This document shows positions 26,980-35,418 of a DNA stretch of 42,728 nucleotides, piece by piece; within the stretch, counting starts at the first letter, position 1; every line of letters begins with the position of its first letter. Source of the stretch: a bacterium (GTDB lineage: Bacteria > Bacillota_A > Clostridia > Lachnospirales > Lachnospiraceae); assembly GCA_004562915.1 (NCBI GenBank), contig SFQZ01000017.1:1-42728 (forward strand), given 5' to 3'. Made by a program: the position numbers and the translations under genes. The notes below the pieces were generated by a model that searched no databases, was not told where the DNA came from, and saw nothing but the letters and a program-made list of their open reading frames with translations.

Positions 26980-28227
26980 TTATGGACGAATCTGTCCATT
27001 TCCGTAAATGATATATTTTGTTGTGGTAAGGGCAAGAAGTCCCATCGGTCCTCTTGCATGCAATTTTTGGGTACTGATACCGATTTCTGCACCGTATCCG
27101 AATTCAAATCCATCGGTAAAACGCGTGGAAGCATTCACATAAACACAGGCTGCATCCACTTCATCGAGAAATTTCTGAGCATGAGAATAATTCTCTGTAA
27201 TGATTGCCTCGGAGTGTCCGGTGTTATATCTGTTGATATGAGCGATTGCTTCCTCCACGGAATCTACGACTTTCATGGAAATAATATAATCAAGATACTC
27301 CTTTCCCCAATCATCTTCGGAGGCCGGTATTCCTTGCGGAATCAGAGAAAGAACATCCTGATCTCCACGAATTTCTACCTGTTTTTCCTTCAGCTTATTT
27401 CCCAGACTCGGCAGCAGCGCATCTTTTACACTTCGATGGATCAAAAGGGATTCACATGCATTGCAGACACCAACTCGTTGTGTTTTGGCATTCATGATGA
27501 TAGATACTGCCATATCAAGATTCGCAGATTCATCCACATAGACATGACAGTTGCCTGTTCCTGTTTCGATTACAGGAATCGTACTGTTTTCTACAACAGC
27601 CCGTATCAGACCGGCTCCTCCACGGGGAATCAATACATCCACATATTTGTTCAGACGCATAAAAGCGGAGGCTGTTTCTCTGGAAGTATCTTCAATCAAT
27701 TGCAGAACATCAGGATTTACCTCTGCATTTTCCAGTGTATTTCTGATGCAGGACACAATTGCCTGATTGGAACAGATCGCATCACTGCCTCCTTTTAAAA
27801 TAACGGCATTGCCAGTCTTAAAACAAAGACCGAAAGCATCTGCTGTAACATTTGGGCGGGCTTCATAGATAATACCAACCACACCTAACGGAACTCTTTT
27901 CTGACCGATAAGCAGGCCATTTGGTCGTTTTTTCATTCCGATTACTTCTCCGATGGGATCATCCAGAGAAGCTATCTGACAAAGTCCTTCCCCGATTCCT
28001 GCGATTCGCTCTTCCGTCAGGAGTAATCGGTCTAAAAGACCCTGCGGCATACCATTTTCCCGTCCTCTTTCCATGTCCTTTGCATTTGCTTCTATGATCA
28101 CAGAAGCATTTTTCATCAAATCCTCAGCAGCCTTTCTTAACACTTTGTTTTTCTTTTCTGTTCCCAAAAGACGGACTTTGGGTTCTGCTTCTTTTGCACG
28201 CTGCCCGATCAATTCCAAATATTCCAT
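26980..28227 (-). CDS. proA: Glutamate-5-semialdehyde dehydrogenase (gamma-glutamyl phosphate reductase)
   Basis: Second enzyme of proline synthesis: reduces gamma-glutamyl phosphate with NADPH to glutamate-5-semialdehyde. The catalytic Cys is in RVGVCNACESLLIH; other blocks are GVVGIIYEARPNVT, NAVILKGGSDAICSN and the C-terminal FGYGAEIGISTQKLHARGPM. At 415 residues from the ATG at 28225-28227 it is full length. That ATG has AAAGGAGG at six bases; seven codons further upstream are open but lack a ribosome site. proB is three genes upstream, so the pathway pair is interrupted by a DUF896 gene and a folate enzyme gene. Confidence 0.96.
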   Translation of the reverse strand: MEYLELIGQRAKEAEPKVRLLGTEKKNKVLRKAAEDLMKNASVIIEANAKDMERGRENGMPQGLLDRLLLTEERIAGIGEGLCQIASLDDPIGEVIGMKKRPNGLLIGQKRVPLGVVGIIYEARPNVTADAFGLCFKTGNAVILKGGSDAICSNQAIVSCIRNTLENAEVNPDVLQLIEDTSRETASAFMRLNKYVDVLIPRGGAGLIRAVVENSTIPVIETGTGNCHVYVDESANLDMAVSIIMNAKTQRVGVCNACESLLIHRSVKDALLPSLGNKLKEKQVEIRGDQDVLSLIPQGIPASEDDWGKEYLDYIISMKVVDSVEEAIAHINRYNTGHSEAIITENYSHAQKFLDEVDAACVYVNASTRFTDGFEFGYGAEIGISTQKLHARGPMGLLALTTTKYIIYGNGQIRP

Positions 28228-28262
28228 TGTCAGCCTCCTTTCAGACAAACATTTTCTTTGCT

Positions 28263-28814
28263 TTAATAATAGATTGTTGTTTCCGTAATGATCACGTCCG
28301 GCAGAATATCTGTCGGTTCCGTAGGTACCTGCTGCACGATCTGAAAATCAAAAGCAACTGCTGCCTTATAAAGTCCTGTATGTGCGCTCAGATAACGATC
28401 ATAAAAACCACCGCCGTATCCGGCACGGTGCTTTTTTTTGTCAAAAGCAACTCCGGGCATTACTAAAAAGGCATCCTCACATTCCACTCCGACAAGACCG
28501 TCTTTCGGTTCCATGATACCGAAATATCCCGGTTCCAGGTCATCGTAGGAATGGATTTCATAAAAAACCATATCCTTACCTTCCACTCTCGGAGCCGCCA
28601 CATGTTTGCCCAGCCGGAGCGCCTCTTTCATGATACCTTCTGTCATCACTTCATTTTTACAGTCTATGTACAGATAAATCCACTCTGCCTCAGAAAATTC
28701 AGAGAGACTGCAGAGACGCTCACAGATTGCTGTGCTGTTCATAAGAATCTGGCTGCTTGTTGTTTCTTTTCTGCGTTTGAATATTTCTTTTCTAATGTCG
28801 TGTTTTGTTACCAT
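28263..28814 (-). CDS. 5-formyltetrahydrofolate cyclo-ligase
   Basis: A 183-residue cytoplasmic enzyme that uses ATP to convert 5-formyl-THF to 5,10-methenyl-THF. N-terminal KHDIRKEIFKRRKE is the typical basic folate-binding start, and the ATP/Mg motif RAGYGGGFYDRYLS is intact near residues 130-143. The start overlaps the end of the DUF896 gene: ATG at 28814, or GTG at 28823 three codons earlier; both have only weak GGGTGA-type ribosome sites, so translational coupling is likely. Confidence 0.92.
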   Translation of the reverse strand: MVTKHDIRKEIFKRRKETTSSQILMNSTAICERLCSLSEFSEAEWIYLYIDCKNEVMTEGIMKEALRLGKHVAAPRVEGKDMVFYEIHSYDDLEPGYFGIMEPKDGLVGVECEDAFLVMPGVAFDKKKHRAGYGGGFYDRYLSAHTGLYKAAVAFDFQIVQQVPTEPTDILPDVIITETTIYY

Positions 28815-29013
28815 ACTTTTCACCCAGATTTGTAATACTTCCGTCTTTTTCTTTGATATCTATGTTATCCAGCTGAGATTTAAGATTCATTCGTATCTCA
28901 GCGATAAACTCTTTCCTGAGCTTCATCTGCTCTTCTTTCTCATCCGGCGTCAATCCGGTGGTTTTGGATTTTTTTGCCAGTTCGTTGATTCGGTCAATCC
29001 CTTTCTGATTCAT
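28792..29013 (-). CDS. DUF896 (YnzC-type) small protein
   Basis: A 73-residue charged helical protein. The signature RINELAKKSKTTGLTPDEKE followed by EQMKLRKEF matches DUF896, whose members form a short helical hairpin of unknown role (B. subtilis YnzC, linked to the SOS regulon there). The ATG at 29011-29013 has AAAGGAG; a 30-codon upstream extension would run into proB and was rejected. Its 3' end overlaps the 5-formyl-THF cyclo-ligase start. Confidence 0.88.
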   Translation of the reverse strand: MNQKGIDRINELAKKSKTTGLTPDEKEEQMKLRKEFIAEIRMNLKSQLDNIDIKEKDGSITNLGEKYGNKTRH

Positions 29014-29035
29014 GTTTTTCTCCTTTAACGCTTTC

Positions 29036-29884
29036 TTATGATCTTTCCAGATAATCAAGCACAAAAAATTCATCTTTTGGATGGGAAAGAAACAAAGTTC
29101 CATACTCTCTTCCCTGTATGATCTTATGTATTACATGAAAATCTTTCCCATTTGCAATGATCATATCTGTACCTGATGCACTGGCAATCTCAGCTGCTGC
29201 CAGCTTTGTTGCCATCCCTCCGGTCCCCACATTACTTCCGGTGCTTCCTTTTCCCATCGCCATCAGACTGTCATCCAGTGAATCTACCACATGAATAAAT
29301 TGCGCATCAGGATTTTGATGAGGGTCGTCGGTAAATAATCCGTCAATGTCAGAAAGCAGGATCAGAAGATCTGCCTTGATCAGTGCGGCTACAACGGCAG
29401 ACAGAGTATCATTGTCTCCAAATTCGATCTCATAAGTAGCGATCGTATCATTTTCATTGACGATCGGAATCGCACCCATGCGGAGCAGTTCATTAAATGT
29501 GTTTTTGGCATTCATACGATTGAGATTGTCAAGCATCGTATTTTTTGTCATAAGGATCTGGCTTGCCACTTGATTATATTCGGCAAACAACTTCTGATAG
29601 ATCATCATAAGTTTTGCTTGTCCGATGGCTGCACATGCCTGCTTTTCAGACAGTTTTTCAGGTTTCTTTTTATATCCCATGGTTTTGCTTCCTACCATAA
29701 TAGCACCTGAGGATACCAGAATAACCTCTTTCCCCTGATTCCTGAGATCGCTGATCTCTCTGACAAGAATCTCCAGCTTGATCAGATCAAGATAACCGGT
29801 GTCCGGATGCGTCAGGGAGGAAGAACCAATTTTAATTACAATACGTTTCTTATCTTTCAGTTTTTCTCTGATTTGTTCATTCAT
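29036..29884 (-). CDS. proB: Glutamate 5-kinase, short form without PUA domain
   Basis: First enzyme of proline synthesis: phosphorylates the gamma-carboxyl of glutamate. Amino-acid-kinase signatures are IVIKIGSSSL near residue 15, ILVSSGAIMVG near 54, PIVNENDTIA near 138, FGDNDTLSAVVA near 155 and GTGGMATKLAAAEIA near 222. At 282 residues it stops after the kinase domain and lacks the C-terminal PUA domain of E. coli ProB (367 residues); short forms are known in several Firmicutes. The ATG has only a distant GGGAG. Regulation by proline, seen for the family, is not visible from sequence. Confidence 0.95.
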   Translation of the reverse strand: MNEQIREKLKDKKRIVIKIGSSSLTHPDTGYLDLIKLEILVREISDLRNQGKEVILVSSGAIMVGSKTMGYKKKPEKLSEKQACAAIGQAKLMMIYQKLFAEYNQVASQILMTKNTMLDNLNRMNAKNTFNELLRMGAIPIVNENDTIATYEIEFGDNDTLSAVVAALIKADLLILLSDIDGLFTDDPHQNPDAQFIHVVDSLDDSLMAMGKGSTGSNVGTGGMATKLAAAEIASASGTDMIIANGKDFHVIHKIIQGREYGTLFLSHPKDEFFVLDYLERS

Positions 29885-29989
29885 GCCTGTAAAATCTCCC
29901 GATTATAAAAATATCGTATACTATTTTACCGCACAGAAAGAGAAAGTACCAGTACCATTTTAAAAAATATATAAATTTATGCAAATGAG

Positions 29990-30316
29990 TTAGCTGGAAT
30001 AATTTTCAAGAAAACTGTATAGTTCCTGTTTGGTTTCCAGAATATAACCGGATTCAATTTGTTCCTGAACGGTGGAAGGAAGGGATTCCCAGGGAATTTC
30101 AGTAGTTTCATAGATACTTCCGTCATCCAGGCGTACAATTACTTTGCCCTCATGAATGCCGATGTGATAACTGCAACGAAGCGGATTATCCGCTTCCAGG
30201 GCTTCTTCTTCCGGATCGGAAGCATGAATATCCTGAAATCGGTAACTGGCATAAAACCCAATACTTAATAAAAGAATAAGACACAAAAGACCGATACTAT
30301 AAGCTGCATTTTTCAT
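29990..30316 (-). CDS. Membrane-anchored BofC C-terminal-domain-like protein
   Basis: A 108-residue protein with one N-terminal membrane or signal segment (about residues 5-24) and an extracytoplasmic domain. The segment GKVIVRLDDGSIYETTEIPW followed by LPSTVQEQIESGY and the ending ELYSFLENYSS resembles the BofC C-terminal domain, in which BofC inhibits the SpoIVB protease during sporulation. Similarity is by eye only and the BofC N-terminal domain is absent. The ATG at 30314-30316 has AAAGGAG; a start 13 codons upstream lacks one. It lies between a DUF3048 lipoprotein and proB, with 105 bases before proB. Confidence 0.65.
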   Translation of the reverse strand: MKNAAYSIGLLCLILLLSIGFYASYRFQDIHASDPEEEALEADNPLRCSYHIGIHEGKVIVRLDDGSIYETTEIPWESLPSTVQEQIESGYILETKQELYSFLENYSS

Positions 30317-30370
30317 AATTGTCTCCTTTGAGATTTTTCTTATAGTATCGGCCAATTTTTAACATTTATA

Positions 30371-31588
30371 CTAGTAATCACTGTCGGAAGCTGCCGCTTC
30401 TTCAGCCGCATTCTGTGCCGCTGCATCTTCGGCAGAAATTTCACCCTCTGTTGCCTGTTCTCCCGAACCCAGGATTTCCACACGATCACTGTAAGTATCC
30501 TGGATGATACATACCCATGTTTTCCCGGTATCCATAGTAATCTGATTACCGGCTGTATCGTAGTAGAACGTTGCACCCCATGGAGTATGTTTCTTCCATG
30601 TGATGTCGATGGCTTTTCCGTTAACAATATATTTTCCTACATTTGGTTCATCCACATCAATGTTCAGATATCCGTTCTCATCGTATTTTCTCCAGGAGGA
30701 ATACTGTAGGATGATATTCTTATAGGCAATCTGTTCTCCGGTAAGTTCATCGATCTGTTTGTCCCCATACTGGAAACGATAATACAGCTTATCTTCCGGA
30801 TTATATTCAAACCATGGCTCATTCAGAAAGTATCCGGGTTTTACAATAGATGCTTCCTGAGTACCGGGAAGTTCTACTTCATCATCTACACCACAGAAAG
30901 CATATCCAGGCAAATAATCTTCAGCGTATTCCTGACTGTAGCCATTGATCTCAATACCTTTCTGAATACCCTCAAAGCTTGTATAGGCATTGTGAGGGGA
31001 TTTACGGTCGGTGGTACGATAAAATACCTGATCACCATAGCCTGCAAGACCGCTTAGATTATTGACCTCCGGAAGTTCCAGAAACGGCAGTGCATAGGCG
31101 GACTGCCCATAATGGGTATAGATGGCATTAAAACCGGAAGCATAAAATATATAATAATCACGACAGCTGCGGACAGAACCGATCTTCTCCAAATTATCAT
31201 AATCTTCAAAGACACCCATCAGACGGGTGATGCCTCCTTCAACCGGTGCTTCATAAACAACCCCCGCATTTGCAATACCAGACTGCGGGCAGGCTGGTTT
31301 TAAATTGTTCAGCATAACAGCAACCGGACGTCTCCTTCCGATTTCTTCCGGAACATATTCACCGGTCAGATAACTTACCACATATCCTTCCGGGATCGGT
31401 TCTTCTGTCGGTTCCGGTTCTTCTGCAGTAATCACCTCAGGGGAAGGAGTTTCTTCCAAAACAGCTTCTTCTGTCGGTTCCGGTGTTGCTGTTGGAGTAT
31501 CCTCGGCTGTTGTGTCCTTTTTCGTGCAGCCGGACAATATGGTACCGGTCAGTCCAAGGATCAAAATAAGTTTTGCATACTTTTTCAT
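30371..31588 (-). CDS. DUF3048 lipoprotein (YerB-like)
   Basis: A 405-residue secreted lipoprotein. The signal peptide ends in a lipobox LSGC (Cys21), followed by a Thr/Pro/Glu-rich spacer (about 25-70) and the DUF3048 domain, recognisable by RRPVAVMLNNLKPACPQSGI, GGITRLMGVFED, IGSVRSCRDYYI and a late WKKHTPWGATFYYD. The C-terminus is an Ala/Glu/Ser-rich tail. DUF3048 proteins are of unknown function; a cell-envelope role is inferred from location. The ATG follows GGAGAAATACAAT. Confidence 0.9.
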   Translation of the reverse strand: MKKYAKLILILGLTGTILSGCTKKDTTAEDTPTATPEPTEEAVLEETPSPEVITAEEPEPTEEPIPEGYVVSYLTGEYVPEEIGRRRPVAVMLNNLKPACPQSGIANAGVVYEAPVEGGITRLMGVFEDYDNLEKIGSVRSCRDYYIFYASGFNAIYTHYGQSAYALPFLELPEVNNLSGLAGYGDQVFYRTTDRKSPHNAYTSFEGIQKGIEINGYSQEYAEDYLPGYAFCGVDDEVELPGTQEASIVKPGYFLNEPWFEYNPEDKLYYRFQYGDKQIDELTGEQIAYKNIILQYSSWRKYDENGYLNIDVDEPNVGKYIVNGKAIDITWKKHTPWGATFYYDTAGNQITMDTGKTWVCIIQDTYSDRVEILGSGEQATEGEISAEDAAAQNAAEEAAASDSDY

Positions 31589-31603
31589 ATTGTATTTCTC
31601 CTT

Positions 31604-32101
31604 CTATTTTCTCTCAATATGTAAAGACTGTAACGCCTGCTCCTGTTTCTGTTCCATAAGGAGTCTTTCATTCTCTTCCATATGGTCGTATCCCAGCAGG
31701 TGCAGCATACTATGAGCAATTAAAAACGCGTACTCCCTTTTTAAGCTGTGTCCATATTCCCGCGCCTGCTCGATTGCCCGGGGAATAGAAATCATGATAT
31801 CACCGAGAAGAAGCTCTCCGCTTTCCGGATGAAAATAAGAATCATCCTGCTCAAGTATAGAATAATCTGCCGGAGCAGGAAAATCAATCATAGGAAAGGA
31901 AAGAACGTCTGTAGGACGGTCAATACCACGAAATTCTCTGTTCGTGCTGTGTATCGTATCGTCATCTGTAAGGACAAGACTAATCTGTGCTTCATAAGGG
32001 CATTTTTCCTGGTCCAGTACAACTTCCATCACATCTTCTGCCACACCCAGAAAATCAAAATCAAATGTCTGTTCCTGTTCATTTGAAAAATCAATAGTCA
32101 T
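31604..32101 (-). CDS. ybeY: Endoribonuclease YbeY
   Basis: A zinc-dependent single-strand RNase needed for 16S rRNA 3'-end maturation and ribosome quality control. The metal motif is HSMLHLLGYDHM near the C-terminus and the family block RPTDVLSFPM is present. The start ATG at 32099-32101 lies inside the phoH end (11-base overlap) with GAGGGAAAGG before it; the frame remains open about 40 codons further up, but that is phoH sequence in another frame. Length from this start, 165 residues, is normal. Translationally coupled to phoH. Confidence 0.95.
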   Translation of the reverse strand: MTIDFSNEQEQTFDFDFLGVAEDVMEVVLDQEKCPYEAQISLVLTDDDTIHSTNREFRGIDRPTDVLSFPMIDFPAPADYSILEQDDSYFHPESGELLLGDIMISIPRAIEQAREYGHSLKREYAFLIAHSMLHLLGYDHMEENERLLMEQKQEQALQSLHIERK

Positions 32102-33122
32102 AACCTTTCCCTCGCTTTCGGGCCGGTCTTGCGGATTTATTTTGATCCGAGTGATCCGGGTGTTTCTTTTCATAGTTGTCATAAGCCTGAACGATCTTCT
32201 GAACCAGCGGATGTCGGACAACATCTTTGCTGGTCAGTTCGCAAACAGCAATTCCTTCCACATTCTTCAGTACCTGAAGAGCTACCTCAAGTCCGGATTT
32301 CTGTCCGGAAGGAAGGTCTTTCTGCGAAGAATCTCCGGTAACGATCACTTTGGATCCAAACCCGATTCGTGTCAGGAACATTTTCATCTGTGCCGGAGTA
32401 GTGTTCTGTGCTTCATCCAGAATGATAAAAGCATTATCCAGAGTACGGCCTCTCATATACGCAAGAGGTGCCACCTCGATCAATCCTTTTTCCATATTTT
32501 TGGCGAAACTTTCCGGTCCCATAATCTGATAAAGGGCATCATACAGCGGACGCAGATACGGATCCACCTTGCTCTGAAGATCACCTGGTAAGAAACCCAG
32601 TTTTTCACCTGCCTCGATTGCAGGTCGAGTAAGAATGATCCTTCCCACCTCATCATTTCGAAATGCTGTGATTGCCATGGCCATGGCGAGATACGTTTTT
32701 CCGGTTCCTGCTGGTCCCACCCCGAATACGATCATTTCTTTTTTTATCTGATCTACATATTGCTTCTGCCCCAGTGTTTTGGGTTTTACTGGACGACCAT
32801 TGATGGTGTGACAGATACATTCTTTATCCATCTCTACCAGAGGAGCTTCTTTTTCGTCCATCGTCATTACCAGTGCATAATCCACATTCTGACATTGGAT
32901 GGTATTCCCTCTCAGGGAAAGACCAAGAAGTTCTTTTATAATACCGGCAGCCTTGGCGACATTTGGTGCCGGACCTACGATTTTCAGGACACCGTCGCGT
33001 GATATCAAAGTCACGTGCAGTGTGCGTTCTATTTTCTTAATATGTTCATCAAACTGACCGAATATATTTCGCTCATGTTCTGCCGGTATCTCGATCAGCT
33101 GTTCGATGATACTGTTTGCCAT
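32091..33122 (-). CDS. PhoH-like ATPase (YbeZ/PhoH)
   Basis: A 343-residue protein with an N-terminal KH-like RNA-binding region (about 1-90) and a PhoH helicase-like ATPase domain: Walker A GPAGTGKTYLAMAMA near 136-150, Walker B IILDEAQNTTPAQMK near 233, and GDSSQKDLPSGQKSG. Homologues partner with YbeY in RNA processing, and here the two genes overlap. The ATG has AGGAGGTAATAC. The C-terminal 20 residues are strongly basic. A promoter with an extended -10 lies about 40 bases upstream. Confidence 0.93.
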   Translation of the reverse strand: MANSIIEQLIEIPAEHERNIFGQFDEHIKKIERTLHVTLISRDGVLKIVGPAPNVAKAAGIIKELLGLSLRGNTIQCQNVDYALVMTMDEKEAPLVEMDKECICHTINGRPVKPKTLGQKQYVDQIKKEMIVFGVGPAGTGKTYLAMAMAITAFRNDEVGRIILTRPAIEAGEKLGFLPGDLQSKVDPYLRPLYDALYQIMGPESFAKNMEKGLIEVAPLAYMRGRTLDNAFIILDEAQNTTPAQMKMFLTRIGFGSKVIVTGDSSQKDLPSGQKSGLEVALQVLKNVEGIAVCELTSKDVVRHPLVQKIVQAYDNYEKKHPDHSDQNKSARPARKRGKGYDY

Positions 33123-33159
33123 GTATTACCTCCTGAATCTTATCTTTCGCTTACGCTTT

Positions 33160-33168
33160 ATTCTATCA
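33160..33168 (-). promoter_or_regulatory. Candidate extended -10 promoter before phoH
   Basis: Minus strand TGATAGAAT, an extended -10 element, lies 38 bases before the phoH ATG; the -35 is poor. The 167-base gap between yqfD and phoH otherwise holds only AT-rich sequence. Confidence 0.4.
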
Positions 33169-33289
33169 TCTTTTCGGAAGAAATAAACCCTTTTATACGA
33201 ATTTTCTCAAAAATATGATGCTGGGATCCATAAACATGTGTTCAAATCGTTTGCCCACAATATCTAAAACATACTACTAAGGCAGGAAA

Positions 33290-34501
33290 TTATGGATTAA
33301 CCGATTTGTGTACCGGTGTTTTTTCTACACAGGATTCAATCACCTGTATACTGCCCATGGCTTTGCAGGTGGTTTGATCAAAGGTGATGGATATTTTTTT
33401 TCCGGTGATCTGTACACCGGTCGATATAAGATTTTCCATGAATGTCTGTATTTTTTTCTGTTCTATCTCCATCGCTTCTTTCTGCGTATAAGTTTTTGAT
33501 ATTTCAGTATAGGGCTTAAGGGTTATACTTCCGTATGAGACAGGAAGCTTGAAACTGGGCGTAAGACTGAGTTGATGCTCCTGACAGTATATCTCTGCGT
33601 GTTCGTGGGCATTTTGGTATAAAGATATTTCATAACTTAAAAATCGCAGAAAGGGATAGCTTTTATTTTCTCCCAAATATTCTTTTTCCGTATATTTCAG
33701 AGAAAATTCATGATAATATGCGTACTCTGTCTCTATGAAAATATCTGCATCGGATTTTATATATTCGTATCTTTGAACCTGAGCGTCGTTGTCCAGTATT
33801 TCTACTTCACCGGAAACCAATATATCCCCTTTTTTGCATTCCTGCCCTTTTTCAACTTTAGGCATACCCTGTCGGGTTATAATATTTACTATTTTCCCGT
33901 CCTTTTTTGCTGTAAGATCCCAACTGTTCAGAGAAGTTTTATTCTCCTCTTTTTCTATATAGGAATCTTCATTTTCTTTCATTTTCAGAATCAGACAGGT
34001 ACCTTCTATTTTGGCGGAGACCCATACAATATTGGGAAATGCTTCCCGCAGGTTCGATGCAATCTGCTGACAGTCCAGGTTTTTTTTAAGTATTCCGTCA
34101 GTGACATGCATAGTTTCCAGCATTTCCCATATCGTGTCGTCAGAATTATAATGATTCCCCTCCAGCCGAATGTCCCAGATAAAAAGTGAACAAAGATACA
34201 AAAGAGAGAGACATATAAGAAATCCAAGAAAAAATGCCTTTCTCTTTTTATTTCGATGAAAAAAGAAAGGCAATCCATGTTTTTCCAGAAGAAATATCCG
34301 TGACTGTGTTTTCCGACGAAAGGTATTAATTCGAAAAAAATCTTTTACGGATAGTTCCATTTCATAATACATTCCATTATTTTTCAGATTCCGGACGGGA
34401 ATCTGATTATGTACACAAAGACTTAAAAAACGTTCCGGCATGGGGCTTTCCAACCGGATTCTTACATATCCCCTTACATATTTTGGAATCTTTTCAATCA
34501 A
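33290..34501 (-). CDS. yqfD: Sporulation protein YqfD
   Basis: A 403-residue protein with a basic N-terminal domain, one membrane segment near residues 88-110 (KRKAFFLGFLICLSLLYLCS) and a large extracytoplasmic region. YGGXXD-type family blocks include NIVWVSAKIEGTCLILKMKE and LVSGEVEI. YqfD is a mother-cell sigma-E product in Bacillus; its exact role is unclear. The start is TTG at 34499-34501, with GGAGGG at six bases. It lies 20 bases after yqfC, the conserved pair upstream of phoH. Confidence 0.9.
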   Translation of the reverse strand: MIEKIPKYVRGYVRIRLESPMPERFLSLCVHNQIPVRNLKNNGMYYEMELSVKDFFRINTFRRKTQSRIFLLEKHGLPFFFHRNKKRKAFFLGFLICLSLLYLCSLFIWDIRLEGNHYNSDDTIWEMLETMHVTDGILKKNLDCQQIASNLREAFPNIVWVSAKIEGTCLILKMKENEDSYIEKEENKTSLNSWDLTAKKDGKIVNIITRQGMPKVEKGQECKKGDILVSGEVEILDNDAQVQRYEYIKSDADIFIETEYAYYHEFSLKYTEKEYLGENKSYPFLRFLSYEISLYQNAHEHAEIYCQEHQLSLTPSFKLPVSYGSITLKPYTEISKTYTQKEAMEIEQKKIQTFMENLISTGVQITGKKISITFDQTTCKAMGSIQVIESCVEKTPVHKSVNP

Positions 34502-34521
34502 ACTCTACCCTCCACAAACTG

Positions 34522-34800
34522 CTATCTTTCATATGAGACAGCGGAAAATTTACCGCATATTTTCATCTCATCATTGGTGTAGTACAGAATTTCCAGATGT
34601 TCTCCCTGAATACGTATCCTGCTGCGGTTGGCCTGCACAAGAATATGGTATTGACTGTATTCAAGAATGCCCCTGTAGTTTTCAACCAGAATTTCAGTAT
34701 CACCTGTAAGGGTAATGACGGCGTCCTGAAAGATCAGATCTTTAGGGAGCTTCAAAGATTCTGCCAGACTTTCCCTCCATATGGCCGTAATCTTTCTCAT
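34522..34800 (-). CDS. yqfC: Sporulation protein YqfC
   Basis: A 92-residue beta-rich protein of the YqfC/YabP family. Recognisable blocks are LPKDLIFQDAVITLTGDTEI, VENYRGILEYS and RIQGEHLEILYYTNDEMKI. Homologues are small sporulation proteins linked to the coat or sigma-E programme. I chose ATG 34800, which has GGGGGTG at six bases, over GTG 34809, which would overlap that ribosome site. A sigma-E-like promoter is annotated upstream. Confidence 0.88.
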   Translation of the reverse strand: MRKITAIWRESLAESLKLPKDLIFQDAVITLTGDTEILVENYRGILEYSQYHILVQANRSRIRIQGEHLEILYYTNDEMKICGKFSAVSYER

Positions 34801-34826
34801 GAAAGGCACCCCCGGCTTTATTATAC

Positions 34827-34855
34827 AATCTATGGAAAAATCAGCCGTATTATGC
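34827..34855 (-). promoter_or_regulatory. Sigma-E-like promoter before yqfC
   Basis: Minus strand: GCATAAT, 14 bases, CATAGATT, close to the sporulation sigma-E pattern (-35 ATATT-like, -10 CATACA-T) at the right spacing. In B. subtilis yqfCD are sigma-E genes. A sigma-A-like TATAAT lies just downstream, so this is not unique. Confidence 0.4.
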
Positions 34856-35389
34856 CTCTTTTAGAAAAATCATAGTGAACCAGAGAACCATTTGTTCTCC
34901 CATAAAATAATCCATATTATTTTCTTCAATATTCTTTGTCAGCAAAATCCCATGGCTTTCAATGCAGGGATGCATCTTTTCCGGATGCACACATGATTTT
35001 TTGGGATAAGTACATTTTTCACAGATAGAGCAGGAATCTGTAGAAAGTGTATAGCATTTCCAGGCTTCTTTTTTCAGATACTGTTCGATCTGTTCTGTTA
35101 TCTCTTCATGTTCCTTTTTGGTCTTTAAGAGGGCATCAAAATCAGAATAATCAGGAACTTCCGCTACGGAAGAGAACAAAAGCACAAAGGGATATTCCAT
35201 GCAGGTTTCACGACATTTATCCACGCTTCCAACTGCCGGTGGGCACGACCAGGATTTTCCATATCTGGGACATTCTTTTTTACAGATTGCACGGACTTTA
35301 TCGTTAAATTCAATATCCTCTGTTTTGATAAATGCGTACTGATAAATGGGAAATTGTGTAATAAAATCTTCAATTGGTTTAAAATTCAT
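34850..35389 (-). CDS. DUF2284 cysteine-rich putative metal-binding protein
   Basis: A 179-residue cytoplasmic protein of the DUF2284 family. It has two Cys clusters: residues 36-66 with CKKECPRYGKSWSCPP then CRETC, and about 118-142 with CSICEKCTYPKKSCVHPEKM followed by HPC. The spacing suggests Fe-S or zinc binding. Function is unknown; homologues occur near corrinoid and metal-related genes. The ATG has AAAGGAGCAGCT. It follows cysK by 29 bases, so the two may be co-transcribed. Confidence 0.88.
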   Translation of the reverse strand: MNFKPIEDFITQFPIYQYAFIKTEDIEFNDKVRAICKKECPRYGKSWSCPPAVGSVDKCRETCMEYPFVLLFSSVAEVPDYSDFDALLKTKKEHEEITEQIEQYLKKEAWKCYTLSTDSCSICEKCTYPKKSCVHPEKMHPCIESHGILLTKNIEENNMDYFMGEQMVLWFTMIFLKEA

Positions 35390-35418
35390 AGCTGCTCCTT
35401 TGTTTTACTCGTAACCGC

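Noticed and set aside
26817..27134. Minus-strand frame of 105 codons overlapping the proA end
   Set aside because: Runs in a different frame through the proA coding end and its hairpin; no ribosome site. The 190-base gap it spans is better explained as terminator plus leader.
26944..27798. Open frame of 284 codons on the plus strand
   Set aside because: Antisense shadow of proA; no coding signals.
30340..30627. Minus-strand frame of 95 codons overlapping the DUF3048 gene
   Set aside because: Shadow frame inside the lipoprotein gene with no ribosome site.
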